Source of the DNA: Candidatus Omnitrophota bacterium
GTDB taxonomy: Bacteria; Omnitrophota; Gorgyraeia; Velamenicoccales; Velamenicoccaceae
Direction of reading: 5' to 3'
Assembly: GCA_028717105.1 (NCBI GenBank)
Contig: JAQUOM010000007.1
Span: 1-27,845, forward strand
Length of the DNA: 27,845 bases
The notes under the pieces are model-generated. The model worked only from the letters and a program-made list of their open reading frames with translations. It made no database searches and was not told the DNA's origin. Shown here one piece after another: positions 12,911 through 20,477 of the stretch. The position numbers were made by a program, and so were the translations under genes. How positions within the stretch are numbered: the first letter of the stretch is position 1; every line of letters begins with the position of its first letter.

Positions 12911-13707
12911 GAGGGCTTCTTCTTTAAGTTCCATTCAGGGTTTGCATATTTTGTTTCTTTGAGATTCCGGACCAGGGCTTGTTCTTGCGGCGACAGGGGC
13001 GTGCGGACCGCCCGGCCTGGAAGATAGGCGGTGAATGCCGCGATCAATATTTCCGCCATGCGATGAAATGTTATTTTTTTTCCCGTTAATTCACCGACGG
13101 TCGCGATCTTGAGGTCGTTTAAGACCTCAGGGTGAAGCAGAAAAACGGCCGCTTTCCGTGCGTCGTAGGCCAGCGGGATCGAGCCGTGCTGGAGGACCGT
13201 TCCGCGCCTGCGCCGCTGGGCGTTGCCGCCGATCTTCTTTCCGGCAGCGACGATATCGTATTCTTCTTTTCGGGCAAAGCAGAATTCTTCGATCGTATGG
13301 GGCTGTAAAGGTTTGGTTTTGGAGAATGCCGCCTTGATCCCCAGTATCCGGTAGGCTTCGATCAGGACCCCCGTGGTTTTCTCAAAAGAATCCCTGATGC
13401 TTCTGGTGGCGTTGAAATCCGATGCATCGACGATGATGCTGTATGTGAGCTCATCGTCGTGAAAAAGGGCGCCTCCGCCCGTGGGCCTTCTGACAAGAGG
13501 GACTTTTTTCTCTTTCATCCGTTCAAGATGGAGGATGGCGCGGGGGTCTTGGGAATATCCGATGGAAAACGCCGGCGTCTCCCAGCCGTAGATCCTCAAT
13601 GTGGGCAGACAGATATGGCGGTTGTAGCCTAAAAAAAGGGCTTCGTCCACGGCCATGTTCGTGGCCGCGTCGCCATAACCGGATTCTATGAGGCGAAAAG
13701 TAGTCAT
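12907..13707 (-). CDS. lipM: Octanoyltransferase of LipM type (lipoate-protein ligase fold)
   Basis: The protein has 266 residues with the BPL/LPL fold: RRPTGGGALFHDDELTYS (73-90) and GKKIGGNAQRR (156-166) followed by GTVLQHGSI. C143 in EEFCFARKEEYD sits where LipM carries its catalytic cysteine, about 14 residues before the GKKI lysine; this favours octanoyl transfer from ACP to GcvH over ATP-dependent lipoate ligation. Its position directly before lipA (4-base overlap) and after the gcv genes completes a de novo lipoylation route. A LplA-type ligase is the alternative, but ligases normally lack this cysteine. Confidence 0.88.
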   Translation of the reverse strand: MTTFRLIESGYGDAATNMAVDEALFLGYNRHICLPTLRIYGWETPAFSIGYSQDPRAILHLERMKEKKVPLVRRPTGGGALFHDDELTYSIIVDASDFNATRSIRDSFEKTTGVLIEAYRILGIKAAFSKTKPLQPHTIEEFCFARKEEYDIVAAGKKIGGNAQRRRRGTVLQHGSIPLAYDARKAAVFLLHPEVLNDLKIATVGELTGKKITFHRMAEILIAAFTAYLPGRAVRTPLSPQEQALVRNLKETKYANPEWNLKKKPS

Positions 13708-13776
13708 GGAGAGATCATTCGACAGGCTTCCAGTTGCTTGACGGCTTGATGTCTTGCCGGCTTGTTTGCCCGATAA

Positions 13777-15291
13777 CTATAAGAACGCGCAATTCATGTC
13801 GCGGGCGGCTTTGGTTTCATCGAGCCTGGCAACGGGGGTCGTCAGCGGGGCTGTTTTCAGCGCTTGGGGGTTTTCCCGCGCAAGTTTGGCGGCGCGGACC
13901 ATGACGTCGATGAACCGGTCAAGGGTTTCCTTGGATTCCGTCTCTGTGGGTTCGATCATCAAGGCCTCTTTGACGATCAATGGGAAATAGATCGTTGGCG
14001 GATGGAAACCGCCGTCGATAAGGTATTTGGCGATGTCCAGGGCGTGCACGCCGTGCGCGGCCAGCGCCGCGGCGGACAGGACGCATTCGTGCATGCATCG
14101 TTCGAAGCAGCCCTGGGCACAGGCGGCCCCGTAATAGTCTTTGAGGGCTGCGAGGATGTAGTTGGCGTTCAAGACGGCATGTTCGGCTGTGCGGATGAGC
14201 CCTTCGCGGCCCAGATAAAGGATATAGGCGTAGGCCTTGACGATCACAAGGAAGTTGCCGTAGAAAGGGGCCAGGTAGCCGATTGATTCCGGAAGGGCGT
14301 AATCCAGGGCAAATGTCCCGTCGGTGTTCCTGGCGATGCGCGACACCGGAAGGAATTTTTTCAGTTTTTCTTTGACGCCGACAGGGCCGGATCCCGGTCC
14401 GCCGCCGCCATGAGGGGTCGAAAAAGTCTTGTGAAGGTTCAGGTGGATCACGTCGAAGCCCAAATCGCCGGGGCGGCAATACCCCAAAATCGCGTTTAAA
14501 TTGGCGCCGTCGTAGTACATGAGCGCGTCGACCTTATGGGCCAGCGCGGCGATCTCATCGATCTTGTTTTCGAACAGGCCCAGGGTATTGGGGCAGGTCA
14601 TCATGATGGCGGCCACGTCTTCGTTGAGTTTCTCTTTGAGGCGGGCCATGTCCATGGTCCCGTTGGCATCGGAAGGGATGTTGATGATCTCGTAACCGGC
14701 GATCGCCGCGCTCGCGGGGTTTGTCCCGTGCGCGGAATCGGGGACAATGACGTATTTCCTTTTTCTATTTTTGGCCCGATGATAGGCGGCGATGAGCATG
14801 ACGCCTGTCAGTTCTCCGTGCGCTCCGGCGGACGGCTGCAGGGTAAAGTGGTCCATGCCGGTGATCTCGCAGAGAAGCCGTTCGGTCTCATAGAGGAGTT
14901 CAAGCGCTCCCTGGGCCGCTTGCGCACCTTCGGCGAGCTGCGGCAGGATCGGGTGGAGGTGCGTAAACCCTTCCAGGCGGCTTGCGTCTTCGGTGAACTT
15001 GGGGTTATATTTCATGGTGCAGGAACCCAGAGGATAGAAGTTCGTGTCCACCGAAAAGTTGAGGCGCGAGAGGTTGGTGAAATGGCGCACCACGTCGAGC
15101 TCCGAGACTTCCGGCAGCTCGCAGGGGCAGTCTCTTAAGAATTTCGCGTCGGGTTTTTTTGTCTGCGGCACGTCGGGGCCCGGCAGGTGCGTGCAGCGCC
15201 GTCCGGCTCGGCTTATTTCGAAGATCAGTTCTTCGGCGCGCCGGGCTTGTTCGGGATGGATGCCGGATGGAGTCGGACGCGTCAGCTCCAT
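13777..15291 (-). CDS. gcvPB: Glycine dehydrogenase (decarboxylating) P-protein subunit 2
   Basis: The protein has 504 residues and is the PLP-binding half of the split P-protein. The cofactor lysine is K288 in HLNLHKTFSTPHGGGGPGSG. NFYPLGSCTMKYNPK (84-98), QPSAGAHGELTG (152-163) and DSAHGTNPASA are all present. With GcvPA it decarboxylates glycine and passes the aminomethyl group to lipoyl-GcvH. Its start overlaps the gcvPA stop by 10 bases, so translation is probably coupled. A 69-base gap with no terminator separates it from lipM. Confidence 0.97.
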   Translation of the reverse strand: MELTRPTPSGIHPEQARRAEELIFEISRAGRRCTHLPGPDVPQTKKPDAKFLRDCPCELPEVSELDVVRHFTNLSRLNFSVDTNFYPLGSCTMKYNPKFTEDASRLEGFTHLHPILPQLAEGAQAAQGALELLYETERLLCEITGMDHFTLQPSAGAHGELTGVMLIAAYHRAKNRKRKYVIVPDSAHGTNPASAAIAGYEIINIPSDANGTMDMARLKEKLNEDVAAIMMTCPNTLGLFENKIDEIAALAHKVDALMYYDGANLNAILGYCRPGDLGFDVIHLNLHKTFSTPHGGGGPGSGPVGVKEKLKKFLPVSRIARNTDGTFALDYALPESIGYLAPFYGNFLVIVKAYAYILYLGREGLIRTAEHAVLNANYILAALKDYYGAACAQGCFERCMHECVLSAAALAAHGVHALDIAKYLIDGGFHPPTIYFPLIVKEALMIEPTETESKETLDRFIDVMVRAAKLARENPQALKTAPLTTPVARLDETKAARDMNCAFL

Positions 15292-16622
15292 AAGACCTCC
15301 TCGAGTGTTTTTGCATAGAGCGCGAGGTCTTTTTCCTTGAGCTTTTCGGTGACAGCGACGATCATATAGCGTTCCATATCTTTATAGTAACGGCCCAGCG
15401 GGAAGCCTGCGGCGAATCCTTTTTTGAGCATGGCGGCGACAACGGCGTTGGGGTCGCGCGGCAGGACAACCGTGAATTCGTTAAAGGTGGGAGAACTGCG
15501 CTTGACCTCGACGCCCTTGATCTTGGCCAGCAGGTTTTTGAGATATTCCGCTTTTCTGTAATTCAGCTCCGCGAGTTCCGTCAACCCCTGTTTGCCGAGG
15601 CAGGAGAGGTAGATCACGGCCCGCAGGGCGCAGAGGGCTTCATTAGAGCAGATATTCGATGTGGCTTTTTCCCGGCGGATATGTTGTTCTCTGGCTTGAA
15701 GGGTGAGGACGAAACCCCGTTTGCCGTTGGTGTCGACGGTGGCCCCGACAATGCGGCCGGGCATCTTGCGCGCCAGTTCTTTTTTGGCCGCCATGAAACC
15801 CAGGTACGGTCCGCCGAAAGACAGGGGTAATCCCAGGCTTTGGCCTTCTCCCGTGGCCAGGTCGAAGCCGCAGGCGGCGGGCGTCTTGAGGAATCCGAGG
15901 CTGACGGGGTAAACGGAGGCGATGGCGATGGCCCCGGAGCGATGGGCCTCGGCGACGATATCCGCATGGTCGTCGATCGCGCCGAAAAAGTTAGGGTTTT
16001 GCAGGATGACGCAGGCTGTCTTCTCGTCGAGGTTTTTTTTGAGAGCGGCGCGGTCCGTCTGTCCGTGGACGACCGGGATTTCGACGAATTCGATCTCGAG
16101 GTTTTTCGTGTAGCCCGTCAGCATCGTGCGATAGATGGGGGAAACCGCGCTGTCGACGAGGACGCGGTTGCGCCCTGTCATGCGCCTGGCGACCATCATG
16201 GCTTCGTAAAGCGCCGTGCCGCCGTCGTAGAGGGACGCGTTGGCGATTTCCATTCCGGTGAGGCGGCAGATCACGCTTTGATATTCATAGATGGCCTGTA
16301 ATGTCCCCTGGGAGCATTCCGGTTGATAGGGGGTGTAAGCGGTGTAAAACTCGCTGCGGGAGCTTAGATGGTCGACGACAGGGGGGATGTAGTGGTCGTA
16401 AAAGCCCGCGCCGGTAAAATACAGAAGATCGCCGGCGTTTTTTTTCGCCATGTTTTTGAGGCGTTCGATGACTTCGAATTCGGACCGGCCGGGCGGCAGA
16501 TCAAAAGAGTGCGCCCTTTGGCTTTTTTTGATGACGCTGAAAAGCGCCTCTGTATCGGGGACGCCGATCCTGGCGAGCATTTCTTGCGTGTCCCGGCTTG
16601 TATTGGCGATATGGTCCGGCAT
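15282..16622 (-). CDS. gcvPA: Glycine dehydrogenase (decarboxylating) P-protein subunit 1
   Basis: The protein has 446 residues and is the non-PLP half of the split P-protein. Typical motifs include FTGAGFYDHYIPP (64-76), YTPYQPECSQGTLQAIYEYQ (95-114) and NASLYDGGTALYEA. It has no cofactor lysine, as expected for subunit 1. Its ATG overlaps the gcvH stop by one base (TAATG), and its stop overlaps gcvPB by 10 bases. The length is normal for the split form found in many non-proteobacterial bacteria and archaea. Confidence 0.97.
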   Translation of the reverse strand: MPDHIANTSRDTQEMLARIGVPDTEALFSVIKKSQRAHSFDLPPGRSEFEVIERLKNMAKKNAGDLLYFTGAGFYDHYIPPVVDHLSSRSEFYTAYTPYQPECSQGTLQAIYEYQSVICRLTGMEIANASLYDGGTALYEAMMVARRMTGRNRVLVDSAVSPIYRTMLTGYTKNLEIEFVEIPVVHGQTDRAALKKNLDEKTACVILQNPNFFGAIDDHADIVAEAHRSGAIAIASVYPVSLGFLKTPAACGFDLATGEGQSLGLPLSFGGPYLGFMAAKKELARKMPGRIVGATVDTNGKRGFVLTLQAREQHIRREKATSNICSNEALCALRAVIYLSCLGKQGLTELAELNYRKAEYLKNLLAKIKGVEVKRSSPTFNEFTVVLPRDPNAVVAAMLKKGFAAGFPLGRYYKDMERYMIVAVTEKLKEKDLALYAKTLEEVLWS

Positions 16623-17008
16623 TACGCGAGCCCCTCGACGTAAGTTTTGTAGCTGTCTGGATCCATCAGGTTTCCGGTTTCCCCGGGGTCCGCGAGCTTG
16701 ACTTTGGCGATCCAGCCTTTAGCGTAGCAATCCTGGTTGATGAGGGCGGGGTTGGCGTTGAGTTCCTGATTGGTTTCCGTGATTGTCCCCGAGACAGGGG
16801 CATAGATGTCCGAGGCCGCCTTGACGGATTCGATCGTTGCCATGATCTGGAATTGCTTGAGGGCCGCGCCCGTCTTCGGCAATTCAACAAACGTCACATC
16901 GCCCAGGGAGTGTTGGGCATAATCGGTAATGCCGATCGTCCCGGCCCCGCCGTCAATTTTAACCCACTCGTGTTCTTTGGTAAAATAAAGCCCTTGAGGG
17001 ATATTCAT
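16622..17008 (-). CDS. gcvH: Glycine cleavage system H protein
   Basis: This 128-residue lipoyl carrier has lipoylation lysine K63 in ATIESVKAASDIYAP, after the typical HEWV and ITDYAQHSLGDVTFVELP segments. I start it at ATG 17008, preceded by AAAAAGGAG; the frame is open to 17056, but that adds an atypical extension that crosses a GC-rich hairpin (CCTGCC/GGCAGG near 17030-17050). It shuttles the aminomethyl group between the P, T and L proteins. No lipoamide dehydrogenase (L protein) gene lies in the window. Confidence 0.97.
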   Translation of the reverse strand: MNIPQGLYFTKEHEWVKIDGGAGTIGITDYAQHSLGDVTFVELPKTGAALKQFQIMATIESVKAASDIYAPVSGTITETNQELNANPALINQDCYAKGWIAKVKLADPGETGNLMDPDSYKTYVEGLA

Positions 17009-17103
17009 GCGCAACTCCTTTTTATCGAGCCATCCTGCCGCCGGCGAGGCAGGCAAGATGACGGGGCGCCCGTTTTTACCGGCGGCGGATGACAGAGGTC
17101 GTT

Positions 17104-18204
17104 TTAGTTTTTAAGTGACGTGCGTTCCACAAATGGTTTATCCGCGACGACGCTTTCGATCCTTATTTTATCGTCTCCCACGGTGAGAGGCAAGCCTTTA
17201 GGGGCGGAGATATTTTCGAGGAATCCCATGCCGATGCCGCCGTTCGTGTGCGGCGAGAAGGTCCCGCTGGTGACGACACCAGCGTCCCGTCCGTCCACGA
17301 AGATCCTGTGCAGATGCCGCGGCGAGCGCCGCGAGAGCGAGCGGAAGAAAACGCGCCGTCGCTTCAAGCCCCGGGCCTTCTGGGATGCCAGGGCGCTTTT
17401 GCCGATGAAATCTTTTTTAAAATCGACGAATTTTTCCAGTCCTGCTTCCAGCGGGGTGGTGTCGTCGTCAATGTCCTGGCCGTAAAGGCTGTATCCCATT
17501 TCCAGACGCAAGACGTCGCGGGCCCCCAAGCCGGCAGGTTTGACCCGTGTGTCCCGGAGCAGTGCCTGCCATAAGGCCGGTATGTCCCGGGCGGGGAAAT
17601 ACAACTCGAATCCCAGTTCTCCGGTATAGCCAGTCCGGCTGACGATGGTTTTTTTGCCCAAAACTTCGGTTTCAATAAAGGTATAATATTCCAATGCGGC
17701 CGCCTTCGGGGCGAGACGTACGACGGCTTCACGGGAAAGGGGGCCCTGGAGATCGATTTTGCCGATTTGGTCCGAGAGATCCAGGAATTCAACGGGGCCT
17801 GCGAGGTGGGCCTGAAAGTGTTTTTTGTCTTTTTCGATCGTCGCGGCGTTGACGACGATCATCCATTCGTCTTTGGCCTTGCGGTAGACGATGAGATCGT
17901 CCATGACGCCGCCTTTTTCGTTGAGAATGGAACCGTAGCGGCAGCTTCCCGTGGGCGCATCTTTCAGCGGGGCCGTCACGATGCGTTCCAGCCCGCAGGT
18001 ATTCACGTCGCCCTTCAGGAGGAATTCTCCCATGTGGCAGATGTCGAAGCAGCTGGCCCGGCTTCTCGTGTGGAGGGCCTCCGCAATGATCCCTTCATAT
18101 TGGATGGGCATATTCCATCCGGCGAAAGAGGCCATGCGCGCGCCGCGGGCTATATGGTCGGGCGTCAGGGGGGTGGATTTAAGATCGGAAGGAGTTTCTG
18201 CCAT
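17104..18204 (-). CDS. gcvT: Aminomethyltransferase (glycine cleavage T protein)
   Basis: The protein has 366 residues. FAGWNMPIQYEGI (28-40), HTRSRASCFDICHMGE, DLQGPLSREAV, SRTGYTGELGFELY and LRLEMGYSLYGQDID are characteristic of GcvT, which transfers the methylene group from aminomethyl-GcvH to tetrahydrofolate and releases ammonia. It is the first gene of the minus-strand operon. The ATG at 18204 lacks a clear ribosome site and lies 28 bases after a terminator hairpin that forms part of the leader switch. A 95-base gap containing a GC-rich hairpin separates it from gcvH. Confidence 0.96.
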   Translation of the reverse strand: MAETPSDLKSTPLTPDHIARGARMASFAGWNMPIQYEGIIAEALHTRSRASCFDICHMGEFLLKGDVNTCGLERIVTAPLKDAPTGSCRYGSILNEKGGVMDDLIVYRKAKDEWMIVVNAATIEKDKKHFQAHLAGPVEFLDLSDQIGKIDLQGPLSREAVVRLAPKAAALEYYTFIETEVLGKKTIVSRTGYTGELGFELYFPARDIPALWQALLRDTRVKPAGLGARDVLRLEMGYSLYGQDIDDDTTPLEAGLEKFVDFKKDFIGKSALASQKARGLKRRRVFFRSLSRRSPRHLHRIFVDGRDAGVVTSGTFSPHTNGGIGMGFLENISAPKGLPLTVGDDKIRIESVVADKPFVERTSLKN

Positions 18205-18231
18205 ATTCTTGATCGATGTAATCGTATTTCA

Positions 18232-18334
18232 AATAAAAAAGCCTGGTTTCGAAAACCCAGGCTCACGATTTTCTTCTAGATACGCTTCCTCATGGTTGAT
18301 TCCATGTCGCCAGAAGCTTTTATCTTTCGATTGT
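18232..18334 (-). promoter_or_regulatory. ZTP(pfl)-like riboswitch with intrinsic terminator, gcvT leader
   Basis: The minus-strand leader holds an aptamer-like fold. P1 has arms AGATA 18325-18321 / TATCT 18282-18278 and GCTTC 18317-18313 / GAAGC 18288-18284. The conserved-looking CTGGCG lies at 18313-18308, and P2 is ATGG 18305-18302 / CCAT 18295-18292 with AATCAA loop, then GAGGAAGCG. Downstream, GCCTGGG (18262-18256), matching the conserved CCUGGGC end of ZTP aptamers, doubles as the 5' arm of a terminator (GCCTGG / CCAGGC 18246-18241) followed by six U (18240-18235). In known ZTP switches ligand binding blocks such a terminator and turns the gene on. The CTGGCG-GCC pseudoknot is only about three pairs here, so this may be a divergent member. 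Confidence 0.6.
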
Positions 18335-18340
18335 GCATTC

Positions 18341-18368
18341 ATTATAGCAAAAGTATCTTTCTTGTAAA
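18341..18368 (-). promoter_or_regulatory. Sigma-70 promoter of the gcvT-lipA operon
   Basis: On the minus strand, TTTACA (18368-18363), a 16-base spacer and TGC-TATAAT (box 18346-18341). Transcription would start near 18334, just ahead of the aptamer-like fold. Confidence 0.8.
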
Positions 18369-18429
18369 TAGAAAAATAGAACCCCGCCGGCCGGGCCTTT
18401 GCGGCCTTGACGGGTTTCTTTTGCCGGAG

Positions 18430-18458
18430 TTTACAGGTTTATTAGAGTCTGCTATGAT
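18430..18458 (+). promoter_or_regulatory. Sigma-70 promoter of thyX
   Basis: TTTACA 18430-18435, 17-base spacer, TGC-TATGAT (box 18453-18458). The start of transcription is near 18465, giving a 70-base leader with a small GGCCG/CGGCC hairpin. It diverges from the gcvT promoter about 60 bases away. Confidence 0.75.
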
Positions 18459-18534
18459 ACTACGGTCCGGGGCCGGCACGGCCGGTCCGGATGAGAGTTT
18501 GTTGTTCACCAACCATCTTTTCACCGGGAGCGTT

Positions 18535-19287
18535 ATGCCGCAAGTGCAATTACACGTTCGTTTATTGGAGATGTCGCAGCACCCCGTGGCCCTGATCTAT
18601 GCCGCCTGCCGTCAATGTTATTCTGCGCGATTTGCCGGCGATTTATTCGACGAAAACGAACAGAATCCGCAGAAGCAGGCGGAATTCATCCGGAAGGTCG
18701 TGGCATCGGGCCACGAGAGCCCGTTAGAGCACGTGACGTTTACGTTTGCGATCGAAGGGGTCTCCCGCGCCCTGACCCACCAATTGGTCCGGCACAGGAT
18801 CGCCTCTTTTTCCCAGCAGAGCCAGCGTTATGTCAAAGAAACGGATTTTGGTTACGTCGTTCCTCCGTCGATTGAACAGGATGAAGTGTCCCGGGCCGAG
18901 TTTGTCCGGACCATGGAAATGATCCAGTCCAGCTATCATGCGTTGCTGGAGGCCTTTAAAGAGAAGGGCAAGGTGGGAGAACAGGCCAACCAGGACGTGC
19001 GTTTTGTCCTTCCACAGGCGGCGGAGACCAAGATCGTCGTTACCATGAACACGAGGGAATTAATCCATTTTTTCCATCAGCGGTGTTGTCGGCGCGCGCA
19101 ATGGGAGATCAAACGCCTGGCTGAGGAGATGCTGAAAATATGCCGCGACAAGCTCCCGGAAGTTTTTGCCGATGTGGCCGCCAAGTGCGATGCCCTCGGA
19201 TATTGCCCCGAAGGGGAGAATTTGTCCTGCGGCCGTCGGCCGTTAAAGGAACAAGCGCTTGAGAAGAGAGTTAAGGGGCAAACGTGA
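18535..19287 (+). CDS. thyX: Flavin-dependent thymidylate synthase
   Basis: The protein has 250 residues with the ThyX signature RHRIASFSQQSQRY (86-99) and the substrate-binding QDVRFVLPQA and NTRELIHFF segments. It makes dTMP from dUMP using methylene-THF as carbon donor and FAD/NADPH as reductant. I start it at ATG 18535 behind GGGAG; the longer open frame from 18292 runs through both promoters. The C-terminus has extra cysteines (CDALGYCPEGENLSC). It is divergent from the gcvT operon, which supplies methylene-THF. Downstream, 19288-19422 shows GC-rich inverted sequence without a clean terminator. Confidence 0.96.
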   Translation: MPQVQLHVRLLEMSQHPVALIYAACRQCYSARFAGDLFDENEQNPQKQAEFIRKVVASGHESPLEHVTFTFAIEGVSRALTHQLVRHRIASFSQQSQRYVKETDFGYVVPPSIEQDEVSRAEFVRTMEMIQSSYHALLEAFKEKGKVGEQANQDVRFVLPQAAETKIVVTMNTRELIHFFHQRCCRRAQWEIKRLAEEMLKICRDKLPEVFADVAAKCDALGYCPEGENLSCGRRPLKEQALEKRVKGQT

Positions 19288-19422
19288 GCAGGAGGGAAAG
19301 TTTACCCCGCACCCGGAAGGTCCCGCCCCACGGCGGAAGCCCGGCACGAAAAGGGGCCGCAGCTGTGAGGCCGCGGGGGCCCTGCTATTGACCATTTTGG
19401 TTTTTTAAATACGAGGTGAAAC

Positions 19423-19695
19423 ATGGATTGGAAAATTTTTTTGGCGACTTTCGGCGCCATCTTTTTTGCCGAGATGGCTGACAAGACCCAGCTGGTCGGC
19501 TTGACCATGGCCGCCAAGTCCCAAAAGCCCTGGGCGGTTTGGCTGGGGTCGGTAAGCGCTTATCTCATTGTCACGGCGATTTCCGTTCTCCTGGGCATGC
19601 TTTTGTCCCGCTACCTGAAGCCGGAATGGCTCAAGGTTGCCGGCGGCGTGATCTTCGTCGTGATGGGTGTTCTTCTGCTCTTCGACAAACTTTAA
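19423..19695 (+). CDS. Half-size GDT1/UPF0016 (TMEM165) family membrane protein
   Basis: The protein has 90 residues: three membrane segments and one copy of the family motif, FAEMADKTQL (16-25), corresponding to E-x-G-D-K-T/S. Full-length members have two such repeats (about 190-230 residues) and export or exchange Mn2+/Ca2+ for protons. A single repeat must dimerise to make a transporter, or be a reduced form. GAGGTG precedes the ATG. The stop TAA overlaps the next gene's ATG by one base, so expression is coupled to the amidase lipoprotein. Confidence 0.85.
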   Translation: MDWKIFLATFGAIFFAEMADKTQLVGLTMAAKSQKPWAVWLGSVSAYLIVTAISVLLGMLLSRYLKPEWLKVAGGVIFVVMGVLLLFDKL

Positions 19696-20477
19696 TGCTC
19701 AATTTCATGGGACATTTTTTTTCCGGTGCGGCGGGACGGTGCTGTGTCGTCGCGGCGTTTCTCGTTTCGCTGGCGTCGTGCGCGACGGTGCCGTCAAGTT
19801 CGACGGACATGGTCTTCAAGCCGGTTTACGAGACGGGCGTGCGCCATGACATGTATCATGTCATTGGCCCTGCGGAAACCGTCTATCGTATCGGCCGCAT
19901 GTACGATGTCTCGACAGATGCGATCCTGAAAGCCAACGGCATTTCCGATCCACGCGGCCTGAAAGTCGGCCAGAGGATCCTTGTCCCCGGCGCCGCGCCC
20001 CTGCGGCCCGTCATCCCTTTGTTCCGATCGGGGAAGTGGAGATATATCGTGGTCCATCACAGCGTGACGGATGAAGGCGACGCGACTTCTCTGGACAGGA
20101 TTCACCGCCGCCGGGGATTCGACAGGGGGCTGGGGTATCATTTCGTGATCGACCACGGGAGCGGGACGCGCCGGGACGGACAGATCGAAGCGTCTCCCCG
20201 CTGGGTAAAACAGATGGACGGCGCCCACTGCAGGGCCGGCGGCATGAATGATTGCGGTATCGGGATCTGCGTGGTCGGGGATTTTACGCGGGAACAACCC
20301 ACCCGGGCGCAGATGGATTCCCTTGTCCTCCTGGTCAATACTCTCAGGGAATATTATCATATTCCGGTTTCACGCGTGATTCGCCATAAAGACGCCCCCG
20401 GCGCCAGGACGGAATGCCCGGGAAACAGTTTTCCCTGGCAGGAGTTCAAGCGCCGGTTGAAGCGGGGGATGCCATGA
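19695..20477 (+). CDS. LysM-domain lipoprotein with N-acetylmuramoyl-L-alanine amidase (Amidase_2/PGRP) domain
   Basis: The protein has 260 residues. The lipoprotein signal ends in lipobox LASC (C29), so it is anchored to a membrane. A LysM domain (about 54-98, YHVIGPAETVYRIGRMYDVS) binds peptidoglycan. The amidase domain (about 115-257) shows YIVVHHSVTDEG with H121/H122, GLGYHFVID (Y148), and RHKDAPGARTECPG supplying H231 and C241, the usual zinc ligands. It should cleave the bond between the glycan strand and peptide stem in wall remodelling or recycling. I use ATG 19695 (one-base overlap with the previous stop); an in-frame ATG at 19707 is also possible. A longer frame from 19539 is out of context. 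Confidence 0.9.
   Translation: MLNFMGHFFSGAAGRCCVVAAFLVSLASCATVPSSSTDMVFKPVYETGVRHDMYHVIGPAETVYRIGRMYDVSTDAILKANGISDPRGLKVGQRILVPGAAPLRPVIPLFRSGKWRYIVVHHSVTDEGDATSLDRIHRRRGFDRGLGYHFVIDHGSGTRRDGQIEASPRWVKQMDGAHCRAGGMNDCGIGICVVGDFTREQPTRAQMDSLVLLVNTLREYYHIPVSRVIRHKDAPGARTECPGNSFPWQEFKRRLKRGMP

Noticed and set aside
14536..15138. Long plus-strand frames opposite the gcv genes
   Set aside because: Frames of this kind are common opposite GC-rich genes; gcvPB and gcvPA are unmistakable on the minus strand.
18205..18340. Glycine riboswitch before gcvT
   Set aside because: The leader lacks the tandem glycine-aptamer features (GGAGAG and CUCUCAGG-type cores) and is too short; the fold looks ZTP-like instead.
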